Assembly: GCA_964625525.1 (NCBI GenBank)
Contig: CAZVEE010000008.1
Span: 1-64,000 of the forward strand
Length of the DNA stretch: 64,000 bases
Reading direction: 5' to 3'
From: CAZVEE01 sp964625525
GTDB lineage: Bacteria > Pseudomonadota > Alphaproteobacteria > JAJFIK01
In this document: positions 18,308-27,428 of the stretch, in pieces
Position numbering within the stretch: position 1 is the stretch's first letter
Layout: the number at the start of each line of letters is the position of its first letter
Position numbers and translations under genes: made by a program
Notes under the pieces: generated by a model
Databases searched by the model: none
What the model was told of the DNA's origin: nothing
Seen by the model: only the letters and a program-made list of their open reading frames with translations

Positions 18308-19372
18308 TCACACAAAGCTGAAGTCGTCTTGGGTCCAGAAAGCGCCCGTGTCGTCGAGAATGTCGGCCTGGAAACCGATGGTGACGCTTTCGCCCGGCAC
18401 CAATTCTTCCGCATAGGCGAGGGGGGTGAAGAGCAGATCGCCGCCTTCTTCACTGAGGCTTGCCCCCCAACTGGTCTGCACCGCCACGTTTGCCAGTTCG
18501 CCCGGATCCAGATCGAGGGCGATCTGCCAGCTATCCACGGTCTGGGCACCGGTATTGGTGACGGTGATCTGCTGCACGGCGCCGGCGCCCCAGTCATTGA
18601 GGCCGGACGCGTCAATGCTGAGGCCTTGGCTGTCGCCGGGGTCGGGGACCACCGGCTCCGGGTCGAGGTCGAGGTCGAGGTCGAGGAAGTTGGCGGAGAA
18701 ATCCTCGGCAGCGAAACCGGTGCCCAGCACCTGGACGGTGAACGTGATGGTATCAGTGGGCTCCAGCGCCAGTTGATAGCCCTGGCCGACAGTGGAGAAG
18801 CTGCCGGTGGCCGCATCGAAGCTAACAGGCGCGTTGAAGCCGTCAAGCCAGCCAGCATTAAACGACCCTTGCGGATCATCAAGATCCAGGTCAAGGGTCC
18901 AGTCGGAGACGCTGTCGCCGGGCACCAACAGATCGGTCAGGTGGAGGGCAAAAGTGGCGTTATAGCCGCCTTGTCCGGTATCCGGGTCGAACCAATCGTT
19001 CCCCTGTACCAGGGACAGGTCCGCTACGGTCTCGTCCACATCGGCCACGGTCACGGTGACATCTACGGGCACGATGGCGCCGTCTTTGTCGTTCACCTGC
19101 ACGCGCACATGGTAGATATTATCTCCGGCTTCGGAGAAATTCGGGTTGTCGAAGGTATCCCCCGGCGTTTCGAAATCCGGGGCCTGTTGAAAGCGCAGAG
19201 CGCCCGTGTCCTGGTCGATCTCGAACAGGGCAGAGTCGCGGATTGCGACGAGGCTGAAAAAGAAGTCGTCACTGTCGGGGTCGCTCATCGAGAGGGTCGC
19301 GACGGCCGTCTCATTCTCCGACACGGTGAAGGCCGTGGGCGCCACGGTGGGGGACGATCTACAAGGATACAA
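18308..19372 (-). pseudogene. 5'-truncated cadherin-like/CBM2-like surface protein remnant
   Basis: The frame has no ATG start or signal peptide and opens abruptly at a TTG inside a cadherin-type repeat (TVSENETAVATLSMSDPDSDD, split by position, then VADVDE). It continues through a beta-sandwich region, a DLDLDLD spacer made of 6-bp repeats, and a C-terminal domain resembling CBM2: VTNTGAQTVDSWQIALDL, TSWGASLS, VPGESVTIGFQ. Reading upstream in the same frame runs into the TGA stop of the neighbouring enolase-superfamily gene only ten codons away. The natural start and export signal are therefore gone, and I infer a deletion or rearrangement that removed the 5' part of a large secreted protein. 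A start further in (internal ATG in SMSDPD) would give an unexported fragment. Confidence 0.65.
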
Positions 19373-19399
19373 CCGTGGTTCTGGACAATCCTGGTGCCG

Positions 19400-20509
19400 T
19401 CACTCCAGTGCCACTTGCGTGTCTTGAAGCGCGTCATGGTCAAGATCAAGGCCGAGCCCGGGGGTGTCGGGGAGGGTGAGCCAACCATCCGGGTCCGGAA
19501 GAATTGGACTTGTGAGGAGATGATCGCGGCTGACCGGCGTCAGGGCTGGCGGGTCAAAGGGATATTCCAGGCACGGGCAAATGCCGGAGGCAGCGGCGAG
19601 ATGCGCGTTTGCCATCATGGCGATCGAGTTGCTCCAGGTGCGCGGCGAGAACATCAGGTTGCGGGCCTTGCCGCGGTGCAGGATCGGAAGCAGGCTTGTA
19701 ATGCCGCCGAGGGAAGCAGCGTCGGTGCGCAGCACGTCGATCGCATCGCGCACGATCAGGGTCCGCAGCTCGTGCAATTCGCGGGCATGGGCGCCGCCGG
19801 CGACCGTGACACCCGCCTGCTGGCGTAAGCTTGCAAGGCCCTTATAGTCAGCCCGGTGCAGCGGGTCTTCGACCCAGAACACACCAAGCGCATCAAGCGC
19901 GCCCATGAGGGCGACGGTCTCCTCCGGGCCGCGCACGGTTTCGGTGGCCCAGGGTAGCGGCGCGCCTTGGGCGCAATCGGCCACCAACACCAGATCTGCA
20001 TTGGCGCGCACTGCCTCGACGCGGGCGGCATCGGCACGCCAATCCGCATCAGTCAGCCTCAGGAGCATCGCGGGGAAGCCGCTGGCGGCCACATGGCGTG
20101 CCAGCGCCACGAGATTGTCCGGCGAACGGGTGTCGCCCGGAGCGGCGAAGACACGCAGGCGATTGGTCTGAGCCCCCAGCAGGCGCCACACGGGTTGCTG
20201 GTGGATCTGGCCGGCAAGGTCCCACAGGGCCAGATCCAAGGGCCAGCAGGGGCCGTAGTGAAAGGACAGACTTTCAATCACCCGGGCATGGCGCTCCAGG
20301 TCAAGGGCATCGCGCTCCAGGAACAAGTCTTCGTGGCCGGCAAAGCCCGGCATAGGCAGGCCGGCGCCAATGCCCACATGGCCATCCTCGGACTCCACCC
20401 ACACGAGGTCGATGTCCAGCGTGTCGCGCGGTTCCGCGTCCCACGCGGCCTGCACCGGCGTCTCTAACGGCACCCGATGCCGTGTCTGAACGATTCGCGC
20501 GATGCGCAT
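19400..20509 (-). CDS. Enolase-superfamily (mandelate racemase/muconate lactonizing type) protein, catalytic residues missing
   Basis: The overall MR/MLE layout is intact: an N-terminal capping domain, CWPLDLALWDLAGQIH, then the TIM-barrel with metal ligands D178 (VADCAQG) and E214 (FWVEDPL). Several expected catalytic positions differ. The KxK region reads LLRL (149-152), the third metal ligand region reads VAGGAHA with Ala240 where Glu or Asp is usual, and the PHxW region reads SPRTW with Arg290 for His. The fold is therefore recognisable, but normal proton-abstraction chemistry is doubtful. It may be a pseudoenzyme or a divergent activity. The ATG has GGGGACC-like spacing upstream. Confidence 0.75.
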   Translation of the reverse strand: MRIARIVQTRHRVPLETPVQAAWDAEPRDTLDIDLVWVESEDGHVGIGAGLPMPGFAGHEDLFLERDALDLERHARVIESLSFHYGPCWPLDLALWDLAGQIHQQPVWRLLGAQTNRLRVFAAPGDTRSPDNLVALARHVAASGFPAMLLRLTDADWRADAARVEAVRANADLVLVADCAQGAPLPWATETVRGPEETVALMGALDALGVFWVEDPLHRADYKGLASLRQQAGVTVAGGAHARELHELRTLIVRDAIDVLRTDAASLGGITSLLPILHRGKARNLMFSPRTWSNSIAMMANAHLAAASGICPCLEYPFDPPALTPVSRDHLLTSPILPDPDGWLTLPDTPGLGLDLDHDALQDTQVALE

Positions 20510-20588
20510 GGTCCCCGTGCCCCTGACGCCGCGCCCCCTAACAATCGAGCAACCCTGCCGTGACTCTCACGCAGAAGGCAAGCGGGGC

Positions 20589-21806
20589 TCAGGACGCGCG
20601 TTCTGTGGCCGCAACGCCGCGAGCGCAGAGATCACGGATGGCCTCTTTGCCATAGCCCAGTTCCGTCAGGATCGCTGCCGTGTGCTGACCGACCTGGGGC
20701 GCGGGCCCCTTGGGTCCATCATCGGCACCGTGAAAGCGCACCGGACTGGCGGGCGTGCGATAGGCGGAGGTGCCGTCGCTGGTGAGGCCGGGAATGGTGG
20801 CGAAGGCGCCTGCGGCCTCGGCCTGGGGATCGTCGGCCACTTGCGCTGGCGTTTGCACAGGGGCCCAGACCAGCTCCTCCGCATCGAGACGGGCCCACCA
20901 ATCCGCCAGATCCCGCTCAGCAAAAGCCTCGTCCATCAGGGCGACCAGAGCCGGGCCGTTTTTGCGGCGCTCCTTGGAGCTGGTGAAGCGTGGATCGTCG
21001 GCCAGGGCGGGCCGGTCCACCGCATGCAGGATGCGCCGCCAGTCCTTCTCGCCCTGGCGCGGGATCAGGCACAGCCAATGGCCATCCTTGGTGCGAAAAA
21101 AATTGTTCAGCGGCTGGACGGCATCAGGCCGGGGGCGGGTCGAGGCGACGCGGCCGAAGCGCAACTGGATCGCCATGTCCGAGCCGAGGCTGTAGATGCC
21201 GGTGCGCAGCAGCGACGTCTCCACAAGCCGCCCCTTGCCGGTGCGCTCGCGCTCATACAGGGCGGCGAGAATGCCGGCGGCGGTGGACTGGCCGGTCACA
21301 TGATCGCCGAAGGCGGTGCGGATAGCGACCGGGTCCTCGCCGCGGGGCGCAAAGAGCCGCCCGACGCCGGCACGGGACCAAAAGGCGGCCATGTCAAAGC
21401 CCGGCCGGTCCGCCTCGTCGCCTAGAAGGCCATAGCCGGTGACGCTGGCGTAAACCAGGCGCGGGTTGAGGGCATGCAGGGCCTCCCAGTCGAGACCGGC
21501 GCGTGACAAGCTGCCGGGGCGCAGATTGGTGAGAAACACGTCGGCGCTGCTGAGCAGTTGACGCATGATCTGCGCGCCATCGGGTTGCGCGATGTCGAGA
21601 GCCATGCCCCGCTTGCCGCGATTGTCGAGCTCGAAAACGGGGTTATCCCCCATATCGACGCCCAGCGAGGTGAAGAAGTCGCGGATCGGGTCGCCGCCCA
21701 GCGCCTCGATCTTCACCACATCCGCCCCCCAATCCGCGAGCATGCCTCCAGCGGAGGGCGCGGCGATATAGGTGGCCATTTCCACGACTTTCAGTCCTTC
21801 GAGCAT
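20589..21806 (-). CDS. Class III CoA-transferase (CaiB/BaiF family)
   Basis: A GGAAAGGAG ribosome site sits just before the ATG. Family blocks are clear: GADVVKIEALGGDPIRD, NRGKRGMALDIAQPDG, ADVFLTNLRPGSL, LVYASVTGYG and then RPGFDMAAFWSRAGV, where the Asp is in the position of the catalytic aspartate. The C-terminal part has NNFFRTKDGHWL and RFTSSKERRKN. At 405 residues it is full length. It moves CoA between carboxylic acids. An acyl-CoA dehydrogenase lies nearby, so the acid may be a degradation intermediate. Confidence 0.9.
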   Translation of the reverse strand: MLEGLKVVEMATYIAAPSAGGMLADWGADVVKIEALGGDPIRDFFTSLGVDMGDNPVFELDNRGKRGMALDIAQPDGAQIMRQLLSSADVFLTNLRPGSLSRAGLDWEALHALNPRLVYASVTGYGLLGDEADRPGFDMAAFWSRAGVGRLFAPRGEDPVAIRTAFGDHVTGQSTAAGILAALYERERTGKGRLVETSLLRTGIYSLGSDMAIQLRFGRVASTRPRPDAVQPLNNFFRTKDGHWLCLIPRQGEKDWRRILHAVDRPALADDPRFTSSKERRKNGPALVALMDEAFAERDLADWWARLDAEELVWAPVQTPAQVADDPQAEAAGAFATIPGLTSDGTSAYRTPASPVRFHGADDGPKGPAPQVGQHTAAILTELGYGKEAIRDLCARGVAATERAS

Positions 21807-21866
21807 GACGTCTCCTTTCCCCTAGAACCGGGGTATTGTCGGTCATGTCGCAGCGCAATTGAAGTC

Positions 21867-23645
21867 TCAGCCGTGCAGCGCCGCCAGAAAGGCCTCGGCG
21901 AAGCGCGCTTTGCGGGGGCTTTTCATGCCGGGCAGATCGGTCAGGGCGGCAAAGCTGCGCGGGCGCTCACGCGCCATGGTTTCGAGCACGCCGTCATGGC
22001 AGATCAGCATGGGCGGCAGGCCCGCCTGTGCGGCCAGTTCGTCCCGGATGCGGCGCAGGCGCGTGAGGGCCTCGGGCTCGTGGGCCTCGGGATTGTCGGC
22101 CGGGAGAACGCCGGTTTCGAGAGTGCGGGTTTGGGCCTGGGTGTGGGCGTGGGCGTGGGTCTGGGCCGCTCGCGGCCAGTCGCCTTTCAGGCTCAAGCTG
22201 GTGGGCGCGTGGAGGAAAGCCTGACCGGTGGTGCTCGGGATCAGCGCCGCGGTCGTGGTATCGGCGGCCTCGATCAGGCCCCGGGCGAGCAATTGGCGCA
22301 GGACCGAGCGCCATTGAGAGGACGGCCCCCGCTGGCTCAGATGGTCCGCCACGCGGGTAGAGCCCATGGGGCCGGCCTCGGCCAGCAGACGCAGCGCCTG
22401 AAGCGCCAAATCCGTCCCCTCGATCACGGCCGGCGGGTCAAGGCACAGATCACAGCGGCCACAAGGCTCGGCTAGTGTTTCCCCGAAGTAATCCAGAACC
22501 GTTTGGGTCCGGCAAGTCGTCGCCTCGCAATAGGCGATCATGGCAGCCAGCCGATCGGCCGCACCCGGACGATCATCACCGGCGGCCCGGCGGCGCAAGG
22601 CCAGCGCCTCGTTCAAGCCATAAGCCATAAGGCCGCGTGCGGGGCGCCCGTCGCGGCCCGCTCGGCCCACTTCCTGCCAATAGGCCTCGATGCTTGCGGG
22701 CACATCCAGATGGATCACCTGGGCAATATCGGGACGATTCATGCCCATGCCGAACGCGACCGTGGCGACGATGATGAGATCAGTCCCGCTGAGGAACAGG
22801 TCCTCCGTTTGCTGACGGATATATGGGTCCTGCCCAGCGTGATAGGCGCGCGCGGGTAGGCCGGCCTTTGCCAGCCGCGCGGCCATGCGCTCCACGCCCG
22901 TTCGGGTGCGGCCATAGACAATGGCGGGGCGGCCGTCGCTTTGGCTCAGCGCATCAAGCGCCGTGCTGGGACCAGAGCGCCCGCCATCGGTCAGTGCCAA
23001 TGCGATATTGGGACGGGCAAAGCCGGAGCGGAAGACATGCGCGTCCTCCAGCCAAAGGGCGCGGCGCATATCGTTCAGCGTGCGGTGATCGGCGGTGCCC
23101 GTCAGAGCCAGACGCGGCGCCTGGGGCTGAACGGCGAAGAGGCCACCCAAGTCACGATATGCGGGGCGGAAGTCATGGCCCCATTGGGAGACGCAATGGG
23201 CCTCGTCCACGGCGATAAGGGCAATGGCAGCCTGCGCCACGGCGGCGCGGAAGCCGGGTGTGCCCGCGCGCTCGGGTGCCACGTAAAGGAGATCGAGCCC
23301 GCCTTGCGCGAGCCGCGCCAGCACAGCGCGTGTGGCCTCGGGGGCAAGGCCCGCGTGAAGCGCGGCGGCGCGCACGCCCCGGGCTTGCAGATCAGCGACT
23401 TGCGAGCGCATCAGGGCCACAAGCGGGGAGATCACCAGGCCCGTACCCGGCCGGCACAGTGCCGGCACCTGATAACACAAGGACTTGCCCGCGCCGGTGG
23501 GCATCAGCGCCAGCGCATCCCGACCGGCGGTCACATGGGCAATGACGGCATCCTGCGGCGCGCGAAACCGCGCATGGCCGAACACGGTGCGCAGCACCAT
23601 CTCGGGGCTTGAGAGCGTGTCATCAACCAGCAGCGCATCCGCCAT
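21867..23645 (-). CDS. recQ: ATP-dependent DNA helicase RecQ
   Basis: Superfamily 2 helicase with Walker A MPTGAGKSLCYQVPAL, the AVDEAHCVSQWGHDFRP box, and motif VI near EVGRAGRDGRPARG. The RQC zinc site has four Cys (CEATTC, then CGRCDLC). A C-terminal HRDC domain is present (LRRIRDELAAQAGL to LPGMKSP). Between RQC and HRDC lies a His/Gln/Ala/Thr low-complexity linker (THAHAHTQAQTRT) encoded by a 6-bp-periodic G-rich tract. The ATG at 23645 is chosen over upstream starts because the longer N-terminus is not helicase-like. It is divergent from the Nudix gene. Confidence 0.93.
   Translation of the reverse strand: MADALLVDDTLSSPEMVLRTVFGHARFRAPQDAVIAHVTAGRDALALMPTGAGKSLCYQVPALCRPGTGLVISPLVALMRSQVADLQARGVRAAALHAGLAPEATRAVLARLAQGGLDLLYVAPERAGTPGFRAAVAQAAIALIAVDEAHCVSQWGHDFRPAYRDLGGLFAVQPQAPRLALTGTADHRTLNDMRRALWLEDAHVFRSGFARPNIALALTDGGRSGPSTALDALSQSDGRPAIVYGRTRTGVERMAARLAKAGLPARAYHAGQDPYIRQQTEDLFLSGTDLIIVATVAFGMGMNRPDIAQVIHLDVPASIEAYWQEVGRAGRDGRPARGLMAYGLNEALALRRRAAGDDRPGAADRLAAMIAYCEATTCRTQTVLDYFGETLAEPCGRCDLCLDPPAVIEGTDLALQALRLLAEAGPMGSTRVADHLSQRGPSSQWRSVLRQLLARGLIEAADTTTAALIPSTTGQAFLHAPTSLSLKGDWPRAAQTHAHAHTQAQTRTLETGVLPADNPEAHEPEALTRLRRIRDELAAQAGLPPMLICHDGVLETMARERPRSFAALTDLPGMKSPRKARFAEAFLAALHG
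22127..22165 (+). repeat. G-quadruplex-type tract, (GGGN3)7
   Basis: Seven GGG runs separated by exactly three bases (TTT, CCT, TGT, CGT, CGT, TCT). The tract is on the strand opposite the recQ coding strand, that is, the template strand. It encodes the low-complexity linker between the RQC and HRDC domains. This is a textbook sequence for an intramolecular G-quadruplex. Confidence 0.85.
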
Positions 23646-23739
23646 GGCAGCCTGCGGTATGCGAGTCGGGCCGTCCGGTCTACACTGGTCACCGGTGTGA
23701 GGAAGAAAGATATAATTTCGGTTGAGGGAGAGAACGCGC

Positions 23740-24540
23740 ATGCACGGAGCGCAGAGTCCGGTTGCGGTCCCATCGGCGACGGTTCTGCTTTTGCGGGACA
23801 GTCCGGAAGGAGTTCAGGTGTTCATGGTGGTCCGCCACCATCAGATTGATTTCGCCTCGGGGGCGTTGGTGTTTCCCGGCGGCAAAGTGGACGCGGACGA
23901 CGCGTCGGCCAAAGTGCGGGCGCGCTGCACACTGGAATGCGATTTCGATGACGCGGGCCTGGCCTTGCGGGTCGGAGGGATCCGCGAGGCTTTCGAGGAA
24001 TCCGGGGTCTTGCTCGCCCGCCGGCGGGGGGCGGATATCGGCCTGGTCGATCCGGCCACGTTGAGCGATCCGGAGGGCGCGCGTGAGCGTCTCAATGCCG
24101 GTGAACTGAGCATGGGGGATTTTCTGGAGGCGGAGGACCTGGAATTGGCGCTCGATACGCTGGTGCCGTTCGCCCACTGGATCACGCCGGATATGATGCC
24201 GCGCCGCTATGACACGCATTTTTATTTGGCCGCCTGTCCGCCGTCCTGGAATGCCATTCATGATGGCTCGGAGTCAGTGGACTCTGTCTGGATCAATCCG
24301 GCGCGGGCCTTGGCGGAAGCGGCCGAGGGGCAGTGGACGGTGATCTTTCCCACACGGATGAACCTGATGAAGCTCGCGCGCAGTACCTGCGTGACGCAGG
24401 CCATCGAACGGGCGCGTATTGAGCGCATCGTAACCGTAAAGCCGTGGATCGAGGATCGGGGCGAGGAGGGGCAGGTGCTCTGCATTCCCACCGATGCGGG
24501 CTATGGCGCCGTGACGGAGCCGATTGAGAACTTGCCTTGA
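23740..24540 (+). CDS. Nudix hydrolase with split Nudix box (NUDT19-like)
   Basis: The first half of the Nudix motif, FPGGKVDADD, is separated by about 30 residues from the second half GGIREAFEESGVLLARR. This insertion is typical of the NUDT19-like subgroup, whose members hydrolyse CoA esters or related nucleotide diphosphates. The catalytic REAFEESG core is intact. The ATG at 23740 (MHGAQSPVAV) is preferred over an upstream TTG, with GAGGGAG upstream. Its nearest neighbours downstream are an SDR starting 17 bases later, which may be cotranscribed. Confidence 0.85.
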   Translation: MHGAQSPVAVPSATVLLLRDSPEGVQVFMVVRHHQIDFASGALVFPGGKVDADDASAKVRARCTLECDFDDAGLALRVGGIREAFEESGVLLARRRGADIGLVDPATLSDPEGARERLNAGELSMGDFLEAEDLELALDTLVPFAHWITPDMMPRRYDTHFYLAACPPSWNAIHDGSESVDSVWINPARALAEAAEGQWTVIFPTRMNLMKLARSTCVTQAIERARIERIVTVKPWIEDRGEEGQVLCIPTDAGYGAVTEPIENLP

Positions 24541-24557
24541 CCGCGTGGGAGGGCTTT

Positions 24558-25349
24558 ATGCGCTTTGATGGCAAAACGGCTGTGATTACGGGCGGGGCGT
24601 CGGGGATCGGCGCGGCGAGTGCGCGCCGCTTTCACGGCGAGGGCGCCCGCGTGGTCATCGCCGATCTGGATGCCGCGCTCGGGGACGCGTTGGCGGCGGA
24701 GCTGGGGGACGGCCGGGCTGTTTTTCACCCGACGGACGTTTCAGACTGGCCGCAGGTGGAGGCGTTGATGGCGTGGGCCGCGGCAACATTCGGTGGTCCC
24801 GATATCGTCTTTAACAATGCCGGCATCGGCTGTTTCGGGCGTACGCCGGATCTGGCGGTGGAGGATTGGCGTCGGGTCATCGCGATTGATCTTGATGCGG
24901 TGTTTTACGGTTGCAAGGCCGCCATTCCGCTGATGAAAGCCCGCGGTGGCGGCGCGATTATCAACACTGCGTCCGCCTCTGGTCTGGCGGGCGATTATGC
25001 GTTTACGGCCTATAACGCGGCCAAGGGCGGTGTCATCAACTATACCCGCGCCGCCGCCATTGATCATGCGCGCGATGGCATTCGCATCAACGCTATTTGC
25101 CCCGGGCCGGTGGCCACGCCAATCCTGGCGCCGGCTCAGGCCTTGCCGGGCGCTTATGAAACCTGGTGCGAGCGGGTGCCGCTGGGGCGTTTCGCCGAAC
25201 CTGAGGAGATCGCGGCCGTGGCGGCTTTCCTGGCATCAGATGATGCATCCTTCATGGTCGGCGCGGCGGTTTCGGTGGATGGAGGGCTCATGGCCCATAC
25301 GGGCCAGCCCAATCTGCCCGCGCTGGTGGAGCAGGCGGGGCTCGGTTAG
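24558..25349 (+). CDS. Short-chain dehydrogenase/reductase (SDR, classical)
   Basis: Classical SDR: cofactor motif TGGASGIG, acidic residue in VVIADLD favouring NAD(H), NNAG in FNNAGIG, the catalytic Ser in NTASASGL, and the catalytic Tyr/Lys in YNAAKGG. The 263-residue length is standard. A GGGAGGG site precedes the ATG at 24558; the TTG-started longer frame is not needed. The substrate is unknown. Its stop overlaps the end of the convergent AbrB-type gene by four bases. Confidence 0.9.
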   Translation: MRFDGKTAVITGGASGIGAASARRFHGEGARVVIADLDAALGDALAAELGDGRAVFHPTDVSDWPQVEALMAWAAATFGGPDIVFNNAGIGCFGRTPDLAVEDWRRVIAIDLDAVFYGCKAAIPLMKARGGGAIINTASASGLAGDYAFTAYNAAKGGVINYTRAAAIDHARDGIRINAICPGPVATPILAPAQALPGAYETWCERVPLGRFAEPEEIAAVAAFLASDDASFMVGAAVSVDGGLMAHTGQPNLPALVEQAGLG

Positions 25350-26449
25350 GGCGGCGGCATGCGCGCTTGTTGATCCGTCGTCGGTGCGCCGACCAGGGTA
25401 TCAGCGCCGGCCGGAGCGGCTGAGATCACGAAAGTGATGCGGATCAGGTGCATGGTTGAGACAAAGGCTGGATCGATGCCAAGCGCCAGCGCAATCACCA
25501 TCATCTCCGCCAGGCCACCGGGGGCGAAAGCGAGGAACAGGACCACCGCATCCTGGGGCAGCACCTGTGCCGCGAAGAGCGCGAAGCCGGCCGTCAGAGC
25601 GATCATCAGCACGCCAATGGCGACGCCATAGAGCAAGATCGGCCCCACGGTGCGCAAGGGAAAGCCGGCGAAGCGGGCGCCGATCCCCGATCCAATAACG
25701 ATTTGCGCGGCCGCCACGATCTCCGCCGGCGGCGCGGCCTTGCTCCATCCCGCCCCATGGACGATGGAGCTGACGATCATGGGGCCGAGAAAAGCGGGCG
25801 CGGGAAGGCGCGCGCGGGTGGCGAGCACCGTGCCCACCACGGCCGAGCCCGCCAACAGCAGTGCTTCACGCCAAGGCAGTTCGATCAGCCAGCCCGCATT
25901 GGGCAGCAGCGTCGGCACGTCATAGCCGAGCCCGAAGCGGAAATAGAGCGGGATCACAGACACCGCCACGACGATGCGCGTGGCGTGGATAAGGCTGATC
26001 ACTGGCACGGAGCCGCCGCGCATCTCTCCAAGCAGCACCATTTCGCTCAAACCGCCCGGGAAGCTGGCGAAATAGGCAGTGGTGCGGTCAAAGGAGCCGA
26101 CCCGGCGCAGGAAGACATAGCCGGCCGCCGTGGCCAGCGGCACGAACACAAGCAGCGCCAAGAGCGCGGGGATCCAGGAGCCGAGCTGTCCCAACAACGC
26201 CGGCGTGAATGCCGAGCCCAGCAAGACGCCAAACACCATAATCATGGCGGTGCGTAAGGGGGGCCAGATACCCTGGGCCACCCCCGCGAAAGACGCGCAT
26301 ACGGTGAGGATCATGGCGCCCAGCATCCAGGCAAGCGGTGCCCCGATCCAAGCGAAGAGCGCGCCGCCGAGCGTGCCGATCAGCAGGCTGACGGCCACGG
26401 GGCGCACTGCGCTCCAGACGGGGTTTTCCGCACCCTCCCGCGGTGTCAC
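25346..26449 (-). CDS. AbrB-family integral membrane protein
   Basis: About ten membrane helices arranged as two similar halves, as in the AbrB/AmoA-like family: GGALFAWIGAPLAWMLGAM in the first half, FLGPMIVSSIVHGAGW at the start of the second. The conserved ASFPGGLSEMVLLGEMRGG and AFAPGGLAEMMVIALALG blocks are the paired signature. Family members are often called ammonia monooxygenase-like or regulators of aidB, but the transport or signalling role is not settled. The likely start is GTG at 26449, and a 15-bp tandem repeat lies directly upstream. Confidence 0.8.
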   Translation of the reverse strand: MTPREGAENPVWSAVRPVAVSLLIGTLGGALFAWIGAPLAWMLGAMILTVCASFAGVAQGIWPPLRTAMIMVFGVLLGSAFTPALLGQLGSWIPALLALLVFVPLATAAGYVFLRRVGSFDRTTAYFASFPGGLSEMVLLGEMRGGSVPVISLIHATRIVVAVSVIPLYFRFGLGYDVPTLLPNAGWLIELPWREALLLAGSAVVGTVLATRARLPAPAFLGPMIVSSIVHGAGWSKAAPPAEIVAAAQIVIGSGIGARFAGFPLRTVGPILLYGVAIGVLMIALTAGFALFAAQVLPQDAVVLFLAFAPGGLAEMMVIALALGIDPAFVSTMHLIRITFVISAAPAGADTLVGAPTTDQQARMPPP

Positions 26450-26450
26450 T

Positions 26451-26495
26451 GTGGTCGCTGGCTCAGTGGTCGCTGGCTCAGTGGTCGCTGGCTCA
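26451..26495. repeat. 15-bp tandem repeat, three copies
   Basis: GTGGTCGCTGGCTCA is repeated three times exactly, between the start of the AbrB-type gene and the stop of nadK. It includes the nadK stop codon. In the frame of the downstream gene it would read TEPAT per unit, so the gene could be extended upstream through it. Confidence 0.9.
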
Positions 26496-27263
26496 GTGAT
26501 AGAACTGCTCCGTGAGAATGCGCTCTTCCAGATTATGACCCTGGTCGAACAGCATGGTCAGGCTAATGCTGCGGTCTTCTTCCACGTCCACACACACCAC
26601 ATTGCGGATTTCCGTGTGATCGGCCACGGCGCTGACAGGCCGCTTCTTGCGCTCGACAACTTCAAAGCGCACATGGGCGCCATGGGGCAACAGCGCGCCG
26701 CGCCAGCGCCGCGGGCGGAAGGCGGAAATCGGCGTCAGGGCCAGCAGCTTGGCATCGAGCGGCAGAATGGGTCCATGAGCCGAAAGGTTGTAAGCCGTGC
26801 TCCCCGCCGGCGTCGCGACCAGAATGCCATCACAGGCCAGATGGTCCATGCGCGTTTTGCCATCGACGATGATGCGGATCTTAGCGGTCTGGCGGGTCTC
26901 GCGCAGCAGAGAGACTTCGTTGATGGCGAGGGCCTGATGGCAGGCCCCCGTCTCGTCCTCCGCGGTCATGCGCAGGGGATGAATGACGGCGGCTTCGGCG
27001 GCGTGGAGGCGCGGGGGCAACTCGTCGGCGGCATCCACCTCATTCATCAAAAATCCCACGGTGCCCGCATGGACACCAAAAATGGGCAAGCGCCGCTCCA
27101 TGGTGTCGTGCAAGGTCTGGAGCATGAAGCCATCGCCGCCAATGGCGACGATCACATCCGCCTGGTCGAGGGGCACGTTGCCGTAGCGGTGGCAAAACGC
27201 CAGGAACATCTGGCGCGCCTCGGGCGTGGAATGGGCACGAAAAGCGATGCGATCATAGGCCAT
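26493..27263 (-). CDS. nadK: NAD kinase
   Basis: Makes NADP from NAD and ATP. The diagnostic GGDG motif is in VIVAIGGDGFMLQTLH, followed by FGVHAGTVGFLMNE. The second conserved block, DGILVATPAGSTAYNLSAHGPILP, spans the NE/D...G-T-AY substrate region (around residues 140-163 by position). The protein is 256 residues from the ATG at 27263; a GTG 15 bases upstream would add MSADP. The gene is followed at 40 bases by the AbrB-type gene and probably cotranscribed. Confidence 0.93.
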   Translation of the reverse strand: MAYDRIAFRAHSTPEARQMFLAFCHRYGNVPLDQADVIVAIGGDGFMLQTLHDTMERRLPIFGVHAGTVGFLMNEVDAADELPPRLHAAEAAVIHPLRMTAEDETGACHQALAINEVSLLRETRQTAKIRIIVDGKTRMDHLACDGILVATPAGSTAYNLSAHGPILPLDAKLLALTPISAFRPRRWRGALLPHGAHVRFEVVERKKRPVSAVADHTEIRNVVCVDVEEDRSISLTMLFDQGHNLEERILTEQFYH

Positions 27264-27428
27264 GGGATCAGCGGACACGTTGCAAGGGCATTCGTCAATG
27301 GGGCGTGCGGGGCGGAGATGAAAGCCTGCGCGGGTGGTCTTGTGAAGCCACGCATGGCGTTTCCTAATATCCTGGGCATGTCGCAGTCGACTCCCTAACC
27401 GACCTTAAAAATCACAAGAGGATCCCTC

